NCBI RefSeq assembly: GCF_026011795.1
Contig: NZ_BRVS01000032.1
Location: 1-41,890 of the forward strand
Direction of reading: 5' to 3'
DNA length: 41,890 nucleotides
From: Arthrobacter mangrovi
GTDB lineage: Bacteria; Actinomycetota; Actinomycetes; Actinomycetales; Micrococcaceae
In this document: one piece after another, positions 19,977 through 28,925 of the stretch
Position numbering within the stretch: the first letter of the stretch is position 1
Layout of the letters: the number at the start of each line of letters is the position of its first letter
The notes under the pieces: model-generated
The model's database searches: none
What the model saw: the letters and a program-made list of their open reading frames with translations, nothing else
Told to the model about the DNA's origin: nothing
Made by a program: the position numbers and the translations under genes

Positions 19977-20009
19977 ACCGCCCGCCCGTCATCCAGACGG
20001 GCGGGCGGT
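19977..20009. terminator. Bidirectional terminator
   Basis: A perfect 14-bp stem (19977-19990 with 19996-20009) with a 5-base loop, followed by TTCGCTGTCGTT. It separates the convergent fibronectin-III and GlcD-type genes. Confidence 0.82.
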
Positions 20010-20066
20010 TCGCTGTCGTTCGGCTGCACCACGCTCGGCACACACGGAACGCGCCCGGGCTACGGC

Positions 20067-21446
20067 TCAGATGGCCTTGCCCGGGTTCAGGATCGCCTGC
20101 GGGTCGAGGGCCCGGCGGATGGCGTGCTGCACGTCGAGCGAGACGTCGCCGAGCTCATCGCGAAGCCAGTCCCGCTTGAGGAGCCCGACGCCGTGTTCGC
20201 CCGTGAGCGTTCCGCCCAGCCGCTTGGCCAGGTGGAACATCTCGCCGAGTGCGGTCTTGGCCGGGCCTTCCGTGACGGATTCGCCCGGCCGCACCACGAT
20301 CATCGGATGCAGGTTCCCGTCGGCGGCGTGCGCGATCGTGAAGATCCGCACGCCCGTCCGCTCCGAGATTTCCTGCAGGCCGGTCACGGCCTCGGCCAGC
20401 CGGCCGCGCGGCACGCCGATGTCCCCGATGGAAACGCGGCCGAGCTTTTCGAGCGAGGGAATTGCCTCGCGCCGGGCGGCCAGCAGGGCCTCGGCTGCCA
20501 CCGGGTCGTCGGCCCGGAGCACCTCGGTGGCAAAGGGTTCGACGGCGCCGGCCAGCACATCCATCTCCGCCTGGGCGCCGAACCCGTCGGTCTGCCCGAG
20601 CAGGAAGGCCCCGCCGCGCCGCCGGTAGTCCGTCCCGAGCGCCAGGTCGATGGCCTCGAGCGTCGGCCCGTCCACCAGTTCCAGCAGCGACGGCTGGATC
20701 CGCGCGGCGATGACGGCCGAGGCCGCGGCGGCGGCAGCCGCAACGTCGGGAAAGAACGCGGCCGCGGTCGCCGTCGTTACAGGTGCCGGACGCAGCCGCA
20801 GCGTCGCCTCCACCACCACGCCGAGCGCCCCCTCCGAACCGATCATCAGCGCCGTCAGGTCGTAGCCGGTGACGCCTTTGATGGTGCGCCGCCCGGTCCG
20901 CAGCTCGCGCCCGTCCGCCAGCACCACGCGCAGTCCCAGCACGGATTCGCGCGTCACGCCGTACTTCGCGCAGCGCATGCCGCCGGCGTTCGTGGCGATG
21001 TTCCCGCCGATCGAGCAGATCGCGGTGCTCGCCGGATCCGGCGCGTAGAACAGTCCGTGCCCGGCCGCAGCGGCATTGAGCTCCGCGTTCAGCACGCCGG
21101 GTTCGACGACGGCGATCTGCTCCACCGGGTCAAGGTCCAAGATCCGGTTCATCCGGGAGAGGTCCAGCACCACCTCGCCGGCGCCGGCCGAGGAGGCGGC
21201 GGCCAGTCCGGTTCCGGCGCCGCGCGGCACCAGCGGAACCCCGTGCGACGCCGCGAGCCGCACGGCCTGCACCACGTCGTCGACCGACTCGGCGTACACC
21301 ACACCGTCCGGCAGCGACGCGGGCACGAACCCGGAGCGGTCCGTCGCGGCCGCCGAGCGGTCGGCAGGATCCGTGGACGTCGAGCGGCAGGCGGACAGCA
21401 ACTCGGCGGCCCGCCCTGCTAGTGCGGATACAGCGTCCGTCTCCAT
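20067..21446 (-). CDS. FAD-linked oxidase of the GlcD / D-lactate dehydrogenase family
   Basis: A 459-residue flavoenzyme. A PCMH-type FAD-binding domain spans about 40-220, with VPRGAGTGLAAASSAGAG, PDPASTAICSIGGNIATNAGG, and RTIKGVTGYDL before MIGSEGALGVVVEATLRL. The C-terminal substrate and cap domain has HAADGNLHPMI (the conserved His pair region), GTLTGEHGVGLLKR and DPQAILNPGKAI. It would oxidise a D-2-hydroxyacid such as glycolate or D-lactate to the 2-oxoacid. The ATG at 21446 follows GAAGGGG; the upstream frame to 21557 lacks homology. No GlcE, GlcF or iron-sulfur partner is adjacent. The gene stands alone between a terminator and a divergent stress gene. Confidence 0.92.
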   Translation of the reverse strand: METDAVSALAGRAAELLSACRSTSTDPADRSAAATDRSGFVPASLPDGVVYAESVDDVVQAVRLAASHGVPLVPRGAGTGLAAASSAGAGEVVLDLSRMNRILDLDPVEQIAVVEPGVLNAELNAAAAGHGLFYAPDPASTAICSIGGNIATNAGGMRCAKYGVTRESVLGLRVVLADGRELRTGRRTIKGVTGYDLTALMIGSEGALGVVVEATLRLRPAPVTTATAAAFFPDVAAAAAAASAVIAARIQPSLLELVDGPTLEAIDLALGTDYRRRGGAFLLGQTDGFGAQAEMDVLAGAVEPFATEVLRADDPVAAEALLAARREAIPSLEKLGRVSIGDIGVPRGRLAEAVTGLQEISERTGVRIFTIAHAADGNLHPMIVVRPGESVTEGPAKTALGEMFHLAKRLGGTLTGEHGVGLLKRDWLRDELGDVSLDVQHAIRRALDPQAILNPGKAI

Positions 21447-21589
21447 GAAAACCCCTTCGTTTCCTCCGGCAACTGGAGCCGATGCTACTGCAGCCCCGCC
21501 CGCGGGACCATGGCAGCTGCCGGCCCCTGCCCCGGCCGGCTGGAAATCCGGGTGCAACCGAATCCGGCCATCGGCCTTGCACGCGATTA

Positions 21590-21603
21590 CTAAGCATGCT
21601 TAG
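21590..21603. promoter_or_regulatory. Perfect 14-bp palindrome CTAAGCATGCTTAG
   Basis: A self-complementary 14-mer in the gap between the GlcD-type gene and the DUF2382 stress gene, placed in a locally AT-rich patch (TAGGTAAATATGTAAG follows) that could hold a promoter. It looks like a binding site for a dimeric regulator. The identity of that regulator is unknown. Confidence 0.6.
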
Positions 21604-21634
21604 GTAAATATGTAAGCGGAATTCGCGAAGCCTC

Positions 21635-21650
21635 GCGCATCGCGATGCGC
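21635..21650. promoter_or_regulatory. Perfect 16-bp palindrome GCGCATCGCGATGCGC
   Basis: A self-complementary 16-mer, 31 bases after the first palindrome. It could be a second operator or an mRNA hairpin in the leader of the DUF2382 gene. The remaining 165 bases before the ATG show only weak hairpin potential around 21750-21775. Confidence 0.45.
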
Positions 21651-21814
21651 GGCACAGGGAAAGCCCCGACGGTTGCCGGAAGGAGAAATCCTCCCGGGAA
21701 CCGACCGCCAGATGCGGTGCCGCGCCAGGACCAGTCCAACACATGCATGGGCAGGACGGGCACATCGTCCCGCCCCGGACTGCTCCGCCGTGTCCGGGAA
21801 AGATAGGAGATGTA

Positions 21815-22711
21815 ATGATCACTAGGGAAAACATCGACATTCTCGCTGGCGGTAACACCAACGTCCTCGACAACTCAGGAAACAAGATCGGCTCCGTCGG
21901 CCAGTTCTACCTGGATGACCGCACCGAGGACCCGAGCTGGGTGACCGTCAAGACCGGCCTGTTCGGCATGTCCGAAACCTTCGTTCCGCTGACCGAGGCA
22001 ACGTACGACGACGGCGACATCCGCGTCCCGTACACCAAGGATGAGGTCAAGGACGCCCCGCGCATCGACCCGGACGGCCACCTCAGCCCCGAGGAAGAGG
22101 ACCACCTCTACCGGCACTACAGCATCGCCAACGGCAACGGCACCCGCGGCACCAACGGCAACGGCACCCGCGACACCTCCGCGACGGACACCCTGGCCGG
22201 AACCGCGGACGCCGGCACCCGCGGCGTGGCGGACCGTGAAACGACGGGCCACGGCCTGGCCGACCGCGATCGCTTGGCCGACCGCGATGTGGCCGGCCGC
22301 GGCACGGACGACGCCATGACGCGTTCGGAGGAGCAGCTGCACGTCGGTACCGAGCGCCACGAAACCGGCCGGGCCCGGCTCCGCAAGTACGTCGTCACGG
22401 AGAACGTCACCCGCACCGTGCCGGTGACCCGCGAAGAGGTCCGCGTCGAGCGCGAACCCATCACGGACGGGAACGTCGGCGACGCCATGTCCGGCCCCGA
22501 CCTTCGCGAGGATGAGCACGAGGTGACCCTGCACGAGGAGCGGCCGGTCGTCGACAAGGAGACGGTGCCCGTGGAGCGGGTCCGCCTCGAAAAGGACACC
22601 GTTACGGACCAGGAGACGGTCAGCGACGAGGTCCGCAAGGAGCGGATCGAGGCCGACGGCGCGGACGACCGCCTGCGCGATGGCACCTTGGACCGCGACC
22701 GCGACCGGTAG
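21815..22711 (+). CDS. PRC-barrel / DUF2382 stress-response protein
   Basis: A 298-residue acidic protein. The N-terminal PRC-barrel-like domain (about 1-85) has NVLDNSGNKIGSVGQFYLDD, PSWVTVKTGLFGMSETFVPL and IRVPYTKDEVKDAPRID. A low-complexity Asn/Gly/Thr/Arg/Asp linker (about 110-180) contains repeats such as NGNGTR and (L)ADRD. The C-terminal DUF2382 domain (about 185-285) has RARLRKYVVTENVTRTVPVT, EEVRVEREPI, EVTLHEERPVVDKETVPVER and VRLEKDTVT. Proteins of this type (YsnF/AvaK-like) are associated with general stress. The ATG at 21815 follows TAGGAGA. Two palindromes upstream suggest dedicated regulation, and a strong terminator follows. Confidence 0.9.
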   Translation: MITRENIDILAGGNTNVLDNSGNKIGSVGQFYLDDRTEDPSWVTVKTGLFGMSETFVPLTEATYDDGDIRVPYTKDEVKDAPRIDPDGHLSPEEEDHLYRHYSIANGNGTRGTNGNGTRDTSATDTLAGTADAGTRGVADRETTGHGLADRDRLADRDVAGRGTDDAMTRSEEQLHVGTERHETGRARLRKYVVTENVTRTVPVTREEVRVEREPITDGNVGDAMSGPDLREDEHEVTLHEERPVVDKETVPVERVRLEKDTVTDQETVSDEVRKERIEADGADDRLRDGTLDRDRDR

Positions 22712-22747
22712 TCCGGCCGCAGGCTAGAAACCAAAGAATTAGCAACG

Positions 22748-22797
22748 CAAAAGGAGGACGACGGCGGAACCTCGGTTTCGCCGTCGTCCTCCCTTTG
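22748..22797. terminator. Terminator, copy 1 of a repeated palindrome
   Basis: A 19-bp stem with one mismatch (22748-22766 with 22779-22797), shared by the convergent DUF2382 and universal stress genes. Its core AAGGAGGAC-ACGGCGGAACCTCG and the opposite arm are nearly identical to the terminator at 29758-29806. Confidence 0.85.
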
Positions 22798-22847
22798 TGC
22801 CTGCGGGTTGTGCCTGCTTGTTGTGCCTGCTTGTTGTGCCTGCGGGT
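22796..22847. repeat. Four tandem copies of a 13-bp unit
   Basis: TGTGCCTGCNNGT repeated four times without interruption (22796, 22809, 22822, 22835). The outer copies have GG and the inner copies TT at the variable positions. The array lies between the terminator and the stop of the universal stress gene. Confidence 0.92.
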
Positions 22848-22852
22848 GGGTG

Positions 22853-23248
22853 CTACTTGGCGGCCTTGACCGCCAGCACCGCGCACTCGGCCTGCAGCAG
22901 GATCCGCTGGGCCGTGCTGCCCATGATCAGCTTGCCCACCGGGGTGCGGCGGCGCAGCCCGATCACGATCAGCTCGGCGCCGTGCTGCTCGGCCGCGTCC
23001 AGCACCTCGTCGGCGCTGTCGTGGCCGCCGATCGGCTGGAACAGTTCGTAGGCCACGTCCTCGCCGTCCAAACGCTTGCGCAACGCCTCGACCCCGTCCG
23101 ACTGCACGAACCTGTCATCCACGAAGACGTCGCCCCGGCTGGCGTTCACGACGACCAGCTTGGCGGAGCGGCTCCGGGCTTCGGCGATGGCGCGGTCCAG
23201 CGCGGCAGCGCCCTCGGGCGTGGGGATGTAGCCGACCAAAACTGTCAT
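22853..23248 (-). CDS. Universal stress protein (UspA family)
   Basis: A 131-residue single-domain Usp. It has the N-terminal strand [13 protein letters not shown] with the usual following helix [19 protein letters not shown] in the variable region, and the nucleotide-binding G-x2-(x)-G-x8-G-S/T pattern in [20 protein letters not shown], ending in the CAVLAVK strand. The ATP-binding type is therefore likely. Its ATG overlaps the TGA of tctA by ATGA, so it is translationally coupled to the tricarboxylate transporter. Usp proteins encoded next to transporters often act as regulatory partners of the permease; that is an inference here. Confidence 0.93.
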   Translation of the reverse strand: MTVLVGYIPTPEGAAALDRAIAEARSRSAKLVVVNASRGDVFVDDRFVQSDGVEALRKRLDGEDVAYELFQPIGGHDSADEVLDAAEQHGAELIVIGLRRRTPVGKLIMGSTAQRILLQAECAVLAVKAAK

Positions 23249-24876
23249 GGTTTCTCCTTGTGATCGTGTTGCTGCTGGTATTCCCCGGCGATCGTCTCAC
23301 GCGGGCCACTGGCCACGGTAGCGCCCTGGCGGGCTTCCGCGGCGGAAACCTCATCACGGGATTCGGCGCCGGCCGGGACGCCCTGGGGCTGGGGACGGAA
23401 CCGCTTGAACGCGGAGATGGCCAGCGGCAGCAGCAGCACCAGGGCCACGAGGATGTAGGTCCCCACCGCGATCGGCTCGCTGAACAGCCCGGCCGGGTCT
23501 CCCGCGCTGAGCTGCAGGGACTGGCGCAACTCCTCCTCCACGCGCGGGCCCAGGATGACGCCGAGGATCAGCGGCAGCACGGGCAGGCCGAACCGGCGCA
23601 TCGCGAAGCCAAGCGCACCGAGCACCAGCAGGAGTACCAGGTCGAACGCCTGCAGGTTCACCGCATAGGCGCCCAAGGTGGCGAAGAACAAGATGCCGGC
23701 GTACAGGTACGGCCGCGGGATCTGCAGCAGCTTTGCCCAGACCGGCGCCAGCGGCAGGTTGATCAGCAGCAGCAGCGTGTTGCCGATGAACAGGCTGGCA
23801 ATCAGCGCCCACACCAGCTCCGGCTCGCTGTCGAACAGGAGCGGCCCGGGCTGGATGCCGTACTGGGTGAACGCGGCCAGCATGACCGCGGCGGTGGCGT
23901 TGGTCGGCAGGCCCAGTGCGAGCATTGGCGTCAAGGTACCCGCCGCGGACGCGTTGTTGGCCGCCTCGGGACCGGCGACGCCTTCAATGGCGCCGTGGCC
24001 GAATTCCTCCGGGTGCTTGGAAAGCTTCTTCTCCGTCACGTAGGAGAGGAAAGTCGGGACTTCCGCGCCGCCGGCAGGCAGGGCGCCGAACGGGTAGCCA
24101 TACGCGGTGCCGCGCAGCCACGGCTTCCAGGACCGCTTCCAGTCCTGCTTGCCCATCCAGGGCCGGCCCACGGGAATAGTCGAGAGCGGCTTGCGCCGCA
24201 GGTGGGCGGCGATCCAGAGTGCCTCGCCCACCGCGAAGATCGCAACGGCGACGACGACGATGTCCAGCCCGTCCACCAGCAGCGGCTGCCCGAAGACCAG
24301 GCGCTGCTGCCCGGTGATCTTGTCGGCCCCGACCAGGCCGATAGCCAGGCCGAGGCCCAGCGAGGCAAAGCCGCGCAGCTTGGAGGCGCCCAGCACGGCG
24401 GTCACGGCCAGTAGTGCCAGCACCATGATGGCCAGGTAGCTCGGCGAGCCAAGGCTGACCGCGAAGTCCACCACCATCGGCGTGAACGCCACGAGCAGCG
24501 CGGTTCCGATAGTGCCGGCAACGAAGGAGCCGATCGCCGCCGTGGCCAGGGCCTGTGCAGCCCGGCCGGCCTTGGCCATCTTGTGGCCCTCGATCGCTGT
24601 GATGACGGTGGCGGATTCACCGGGGGTGTTGAGCAGGATGGACGTGGTCGACCCGCCGAACATGCCGCCGTAGTAGATGCCGGCGAACATGATGAATGCG
24701 CTGGTCGGTTCCAGTGCGTAAGTGACCGGTAGCAGCAGGGCAACGGCCATTGCGGGGCCGATGCCCGGCAGCACGCCGACCGCGGTGCCGAGCAGGACGC
24801 CGATGAAGGCATAGAGCAGGTTCATCGGGGTCGCCGCGGTAGAGAATCCCTGCATCAGCAGGTCGAAGGTCTCCAT
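23245..24876 (-). CDS. tctA: Tripartite tricarboxylate transporter, large permease TctA
   Basis: A 543-residue membrane protein with about 11-12 helices. Family signatures include [21 protein letters not shown] at about 30-50, [18 protein letters not shown](L)NTPGES, and a second-half pseudo-symmetric segment [18 protein letters not shown] with later [20 protein letters not shown]. It forms the channel of a secondary carrier that takes up citrate or related carboxylates delivered by TctC. AAGGAG inside the end of tctB precedes the ATG, which directly follows the tctB stop. The cytoplasmic C-terminal tail (about 40 residues, Glu/Ala/Gln-rich) is hydrophilic and leads by overlap into the Usp gene. 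Confidence 0.94.
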   Translation of the reverse strand: METFDLLMQGFSTAATPMNLLYAFIGVLLGTAVGVLPGIGPAMAVALLLPVTYALEPTSAFIMFAGIYYGGMFGGSTTSILLNTPGESATVITAIEGHKMAKAGRAAQALATAAIGSFVAGTIGTALLVAFTPMVVDFAVSLGSPSYLAIMVLALLAVTAVLGASKLRGFASLGLGLAIGLVGADKITGQQRLVFGQPLLVDGLDIVVVAVAIFAVGEALWIAAHLRRKPLSTIPVGRPWMGKQDWKRSWKPWLRGTAYGYPFGALPAGGAEVPTFLSYVTEKKLSKHPEEFGHGAIEGVAGPEAANNASAAGTLTPMLALGLPTNATAAVMLAAFTQYGIQPGPLLFDSEPELVWALIASLFIGNTLLLLINLPLAPVWAKLLQIPRPYLYAGILFFATLGAYAVNLQAFDLVLLLVLGALGFAMRRFGLPVLPLILGVILGPRVEEELRQSLQLSAGDPAGLFSEPIAVGTYILVALVLLLPLAISAFKRFRPQPQGVPAGAESRDEVSAAEARQGATVASGPRETIAGEYQQQHDHKEKP

Positions 24877-25380
24877 TTAGAGCACTCCTTGCAGCAGTCC
24901 GGCCGGGAGGTTGATGCCCAGGCCGAGGTAGAAACCGTAGAACGTACCCAGCGACAGAACGACGGCGATGATCGCGTCCCGCACGTAGCGGCGGCTGCCG
25001 AGGGCCCAGGCGCTCCCCCAGAACAGCAGGGCCCCGGAGATCACCCAGCCGACGGTGTCGATCAGCAGGATGTTGAGCACGAACGCGCCGACCAGCGGCA
25101 GCACGGTCCGCCAGTCGCTCGGGTGGCTCAGGTCCACATCCTCGCCGCCCTCTGCCTCGCCCTGGCCGCCGCGCAGCACGTTGATGGCGAGCAGCACCGC
25201 GCACACCAGCAGCAGGCCGCCGATGATGAACGGCATGGTCTTGGGCCCGACCGGGTCGGCCTGCGAATAGGGCACGGTGAGCGAGGCCGCGTCGAGGATG
25301 ACGATCACGCCGACCGCCCCGAGCAGGGCCGCGAGGCCCAGCTCGGCGCGGCCTTTCAGCCGTGAAGCCAGCTTGTTCAC
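24877..25380 (-). CDS. tctB: Tripartite tricarboxylate transporter, small permease TctB
   Basis: A 167-residue protein with four predicted helices (about 14-31, 45-64, 90-120, 130-160). ADPVGPKTMPFIIGGLLL is the usual TctB segment. Charged acidic residues (GEAEGGEDVDLSHPSD) sit in the central loop. TctB is the small membrane subunit that partners TctA. The GTG start at 25380 overlaps the tctC stop as GTGA; the longer frame to 25542 is antisense-like Arg-rich sequence lying inside tctC in another frame and is not supported. Its stop is immediately followed by the tctA ATG. Confidence 0.92.
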   Translation of the reverse strand: MNKLASRLKGRAELGLAALLGAVGVIVILDAASLTVPYSQADPVGPKTMPFIIGGLLLVCAVLLAINVLRGGQGEAEGGEDVDLSHPSDWRTVLPLVGAFVLNILLIDTVGWVISGALLFWGSAWALGSRRYVRDAIIAVVLSLGTFYGFYLGLGINLPAGLLQGVL

Positions 25381-26390
25381 GCAAGCCCCAGCTCGGACAG
25401 GACGTCGGCGACGCGCTGGTCCTGTTCCTTCAGGAAGGCGGAGAACTCCTCGCCGGTGGCGAAAGCGTCCGACCATCCGTTGTCCTCGAGGGCCTTCTTC
25501 CACTCGGGGGTGCCGTGCATCTTCTCGAGGGCCGCGATCCACTTCTGCTTGTCTTCCTCGCTGGCCTCCGGCGGGGCGACGATGCCGCGCCAGTTGGTGA
25601 ACACGAGGTCGATCTTGGATTCCTTCAGCGTCGGCGCGTCGACGCCCTCGAGCCGCTCCTCGCCGCTGGTGGCCAGGACACGGATCTCGCCGCTCTTGAT
25701 CTGGTCGATGTACTCGCCCGCGCCGGAGGCGGCGAAGCCGAGCTTGTTGCCGAGGATGGCCGGAAGCAAGTCCCCGCCGCCGTCGTAGGACACGAAGTTC
25801 ACGTCCTTCGGGTCGATACCCACGGCCTGGGCCAGCTGCATGGGCAGCAGGTGGTCCGGGCCGCCCGGCGAAGAGCCGCCGCCGACGCTGACCTTGCCCG
25901 GGTTTTCCTTCCAGGCCTTCACCAGGTCATCGATGGTCTTGTAGGGCGAGTCCTTCGAGACCATGATGGCGCCGGGCTCCTGGATCAGGCGGGCCAGCGG
26001 GGTGGTCTCGGTCAGCTTGGCCTCGGAGTCGTTGGTGTAGCTGGCGCCCACCACGCCCAGCCCCATCAGCATGGCCAGGTCGCCGTTGCCCTTTTCGTTC
26101 ACGGTGCGGGCCAGGCCCACGGTTCCGCCGGCGCCGGCCAGGTTGAAGACCTCGATGTTGGAGGCGATGTCGGTCTCCTCCATCACCTTGGCGGCGACGC
26201 GGGCCGTGGTGTCGTAGCCGCCGCCGGGCGTGTTCGGGACCATGATCCGCAGGTCGCTGACGGGACCCTCGGCGGCGGCCGACGTGCCGGCGGCGCCGCT
26301 GCTGCCGGAGCCGGTGACTCCGCAGCCGGTCATGGCCAGGGCCACGCCGGCGGCAACGGCGGCGAGGCGGAAGACGTTGTTCTTACGCAT
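25377..26390 (-). CDS. tctC: Tripartite tricarboxylate transporter, substrate-binding lipoprotein TctC
   Basis: A 337-residue Bug/TctC-type receptor. The N-terminus has a short positive region, a hydrophobic core and the lipobox-like AMTGC, with Cys23 as the lipid site. A Gly/Ser/Ala linker of about 20 residues follows. The binding domain has LRIMVPNTPGGGYDTTARVAAK (the conserved PGGG.D carboxylate loop), NLAGAGGTVGLA, VGGGSSPGGPDHLL and SYDGGGDLLPAILGNKL. It captures a tricarboxylate or similar acid outside the membrane. It is first in the tctC-tctB-tctA-usp unit and lies divergent to the two-component system. Confidence 0.94.
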   Translation of the reverse strand: MRKNNVFRLAAVAAGVALAMTGCGVTGSGSSGAAGTSAAAEGPVSDLRIMVPNTPGGGYDTTARVAAKVMEETDIASNIEVFNLAGAGGTVGLARTVNEKGNGDLAMLMGLGVVGASYTNDSEAKLTETTPLARLIQEPGAIMVSKDSPYKTIDDLVKAWKENPGKVSVGGGSSPGGPDHLLPMQLAQAVGIDPKDVNFVSYDGGGDLLPAILGNKLGFAASGAGEYIDQIKSGEIRVLATSGEERLEGVDAPTLKESKIDLVFTNWRGIVAPPEASEEDKQKWIAALEKMHGTPEWKKALEDNGWSDAFATGEEFSAFLKEQDQRVADVLSELGLA

Positions 26391-26591
26391 GGAAAATCCT
26401 CATCTGAAAAAGTGATCGAGCCCACCCACCGTAAAACGGCGTGTGAGCCGCGGCACATTTGCGGTCTCAAAGAAAATTGAGTTCATTGTGTTCACGCTCA
26501 CATGCCGCTTCCGTGCCGCCCTGAGGATATAGTTCACGCGGTAACTGAGGGAAACAGCGGCAGGCCCAGGCCTGGGTTGGAGGGATCGGAA
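26391..26591. promoter_or_regulatory. Divergent control region tctC / sensor kinase
   Basis: About 200 bases between the divergent starts, with a locally AT-rich stretch (CAAAGAAAATTGAGTTCATT, near 26468-26487) against the GC-rich background. TGTG and CACA half-sites occur around 26440-26456. CitB-type response regulators usually bind AT-rich operators, so this is the likely control site for both units. I cannot define the operator exactly. Confidence 0.5.
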
Positions 26592-28214
26592 GTGGACCAG
26601 CATTCCGGCGGCCGGGCGAAGCGGCGGCGCCGCGGCCTGACGCTGGCCGGGCAGTACCTGGTCCTGCAGCTGCTGATCGTCGCCGCGGTGCTGGCCGGCG
26701 TCGTCGCCCTGTCCCTGGCGCAGTCCGCCCAGACCTTCGAACGGGTCGAGGGCCGGCGTGCCCTGTCCGCGGCCGAGTCCCTGGCAGCCATGCCCGCCGT
26801 CAGGGCCCTGCTTCCGGTCGCGCAGCCCCGGCTCGGAGCGGCGCTGCCGGCCGTCGCCGAGTCCGTCCGCACGATGTCCGGCTCCAGCAGCGTGTTCCTG
26901 GCGCATCCGGACCGCACCGTCATCACTTCCTCCGATCCGGACCAGCTCGGCAGCCGGCTGCCGCTGGGAGAAAGCCTCGTCCTCTCCGGCCGCGCCTGGA
27001 CCGGGCCTGTGGAGCTTTCCGGTCACCGGACCCTGGTGGCCCACGTCCCCGTGCTCGACGACGGCGGACGGATGGTCGGGATCGCCGCCGTCGGCCGGAA
27101 CTACCCCTCGGTCTGGGAACGGCTCGGCGACGCCCTGCCCAATCTGCTGACCTACCTCGGCGTCTCCGTCGCCCTTGGCGCCGCCGGCTCCCTGCTGCTC
27201 GCCCGCCGCGTCAAGCGGCAGACCCTCGGCCTCGAGCCCGAGGAGATTGCCGGCCTCGTTGAGCACCGCGAGGCCATCCTGCACGACGTGAAGGAGGGCG
27301 TCCTCGCCCTGGACCGCCATGCCCGCATCACGCTGGCCAACGACAGCGCCCGCCAGCTGCTCGAACTGCCCCACGACTGCGCCGGGAAGACCCTCGACGA
27401 GCTGGCCGTCCCCTCCCGCCTGCGCGACGTCCTCACCGCGGACCAGACCGGCCCGGACAGGCTGGTGCTGGTCGGCGAGCGCGTGGTCGTCTGCAACCGG
27501 ATGCCGCTGCGCTCGCGCGGCAAGCTGATCGGCTCCGTCACCACCCTGCGCGACCGCACCGAGCTGTCCTCGCTGGAAAAGGAACTGGGCGCCACCCGCA
27601 CCACCACGGACACGCTGCGCGCCCAGACCCACGAGTTCGCCAACCAGCTGCACACCATCTCCGGGCTGATCCAGCTCGGCGAATATGACGAGGTCACCCG
27701 CTTCGTCGACGGCGTCAGCCTGAGCCGGACGCGCCTCTACGACGACGTCACCTCCCGCATCGAAGACCCGGCGGTCGCCGCCCTGCTGATCGCCAAGGCC
27801 AGCTCCGCGGCGGAGCGCGTGGTCGCCCTGGAACTGGACGACGGCTCCGCCCTGGGCCGCGTGGACGAGACCCTCTCGCGGGACCTGACCACCGTCGTCG
27901 GCAACCTGGTGGACAACGCGATCGACGCCGTCAGCGGCCGGCCGGACGCCTCGGTCCACGTCCACCTGCGGGACGAAGCGCACCGGGTCACGGTCACCGT
28001 CCGGGACTCCGGGCCGGGCGTCGCGGCGGACAGCGTGGAGGACATCTTCCGGCAGGGCTACAGCACCAAGGATTCCGACGACGGCGGCGGCCGCGGCTTT
28101 GGCCTGGCCCTCACCCGGCTAGTATGTTCAAGGCGCGGCGGAGGCGTGGGCGTACGCAACGCCCCCGGCGCCGAATTCACCGCCGTTCTGGGAAAGCAGA
28201 GCCAGCCCGCATGA
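26592..28214 (+). CDS. CitA/DcuS-type sensor histidine kinase
   Basis: A 540-residue membrane kinase. TM1 (about 20-42), an extracellular PDC/sCache-like sensor (about 45-180) and TM2 (about 183-203) are followed by a cytoplasmic PAS domain (about 215-325). The SpoOB/CitA-type dimerisation motif has phospho-acceptor His347 in THEFANQLHTISGLIQLG. The HATPase domain has GNLVDNAIDAV (N box), DSGPGV (G1) and GRGFGLAL (G2). It would sense external carboxylates. The GTG at 26592 follows GGAGG with 8-base spacing; an upstream ATG at 26502 adds Pro/Arg-rich sequence without support. Its stop overlaps the response regulator start as ATGA. Confidence 0.92.
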   Translation: MDQHSGGRAKRRRRGLTLAGQYLVLQLLIVAAVLAGVVALSLAQSAQTFERVEGRRALSAAESLAAMPAVRALLPVAQPRLGAALPAVAESVRTMSGSSSVFLAHPDRTVITSSDPDQLGSRLPLGESLVLSGRAWTGPVELSGHRTLVAHVPVLDDGGRMVGIAAVGRNYPSVWERLGDALPNLLTYLGVSVALGAAGSLLLARRVKRQTLGLEPEEIAGLVEHREAILHDVKEGVLALDRHARITLANDSARQLLELPHDCAGKTLDELAVPSRLRDVLTADQTGPDRLVLVGERVVVCNRMPLRSRGKLIGSVTTLRDRTELSSLEKELGATRTTTDTLRAQTHEFANQLHTISGLIQLGEYDEVTRFVDGVSLSRTRLYDDVTSRIEDPAVAALLIAKASSAAERVVALELDDGSALGRVDETLSRDLTTVVGNLVDNAIDAVSGRPDASVHVHLRDEAHRVTVTVRDSGPGVAADSVEDIFRQGYSTKDSDDGGGRGFGLALTRLVCSRRGGGVGVRNAPGAEFTAVLGKQSQPA

Positions 28215-28885
28215 TCACAGTCCTGATAGTCGATGACGACTTCATGGTCGCCAAAGTCCACGCTGGATTCGTTAAGCAGGCCGCCGGTTTCAGCGTCGCC
28301 GGGGTAGCCCACACAGGGGCCCAGGCCCTCGAGGCGGTCCGTGCGCTGCAGCCGGACCTGGTGCTGCTGGACATCCATCTGCCGGACATCAACGGACTGG
28401 ACCTGCTGCAGCAGCTGCGCCGGATCGACCCGGAACTTGACGTCCTGGTCATCAGCGCCGCGCGCGAGATGGACACCGTCCGCCGGGCCCTGCGCGGCGG
28501 CATCGTGCACTACCTGATGAAACCGTTCTCCAGCCAGGACCTGCGCGAGCGGCTGGAGCACTACCGGCAGGCGTACCGGCCGCTGTCCTCCGCCGGCACG
28601 GCCGAACAGGAGGACGTCAACCGGGTCTTCGGCGTGGGCCACGGCGAACGGCCGCTGCCCAAGGGCTTCAGCGCGGAAACCCTCAGCCTCGTCCAGCAGC
28701 GGCTGCAGGAGGCCGACTCCGCGCTCTCCGCCACGGAGGCGGCGGCGCGGGCGGGCATCTCCCGGGTCAGCGCGCGGCGCTACCTGGAGTATCTCTGCGA
28801 GGAGGGCCGGGCCGAAGTGCAGCTGCGGTACGGGGAGGTCGGCCGTCCCGAGCGGCTCTACTCGAAGCGCCGCGCTTCCGCGTAG
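28211..28885 (+). CDS. CitB/DcuR-type response regulator
   Basis: A 224-residue regulator. The receiver domain (about 1-120) has the acidic pair Asp8/Asp9, phospho-acceptor Asp54 in LVLLDIHLPD, Ser75 in VLVISAAR and Lys106 in HYLMKPF. The C-terminal DNA-binding domain (about 150-215) contains SATEAAARAGISRVSARRYL, a helix-turn-helix of the CitB/DcuR kind. It would activate tctCBA upon citrate-like signals received by the overlapping kinase gene. The ATG at 28211 shares ATGA with the kinase stop; an upstream frame from 28124 lies inside the kinase gene. Confidence 0.93.
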   Translation: MITVLIVDDDFMVAKVHAGFVKQAAGFSVAGVAHTGAQALEAVRALQPDLVLLDIHLPDINGLDLLQQLRRIDPELDVLVISAAREMDTVRRALRGGIVHYLMKPFSSQDLRERLEHYRQAYRPLSSAGTAEQEDVNRVFGVGHGERPLPKGFSAETLSLVQQRLQEADSALSATEAAARAGISRVSARRYLEYLCEEGRAEVQLRYGEVGRPERLYSKRRASA

Positions 28886-28925
28886 CCTCCGGCCCGGCGG
28901 CCGCGGAATTTCCGCGCCGGATTCG

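Noticed and set aside
22796-22847. Possible CRISPR-like array
   Set aside because: The 13-bp units are directly adjacent with no spacers, so this is a tandem repeat.
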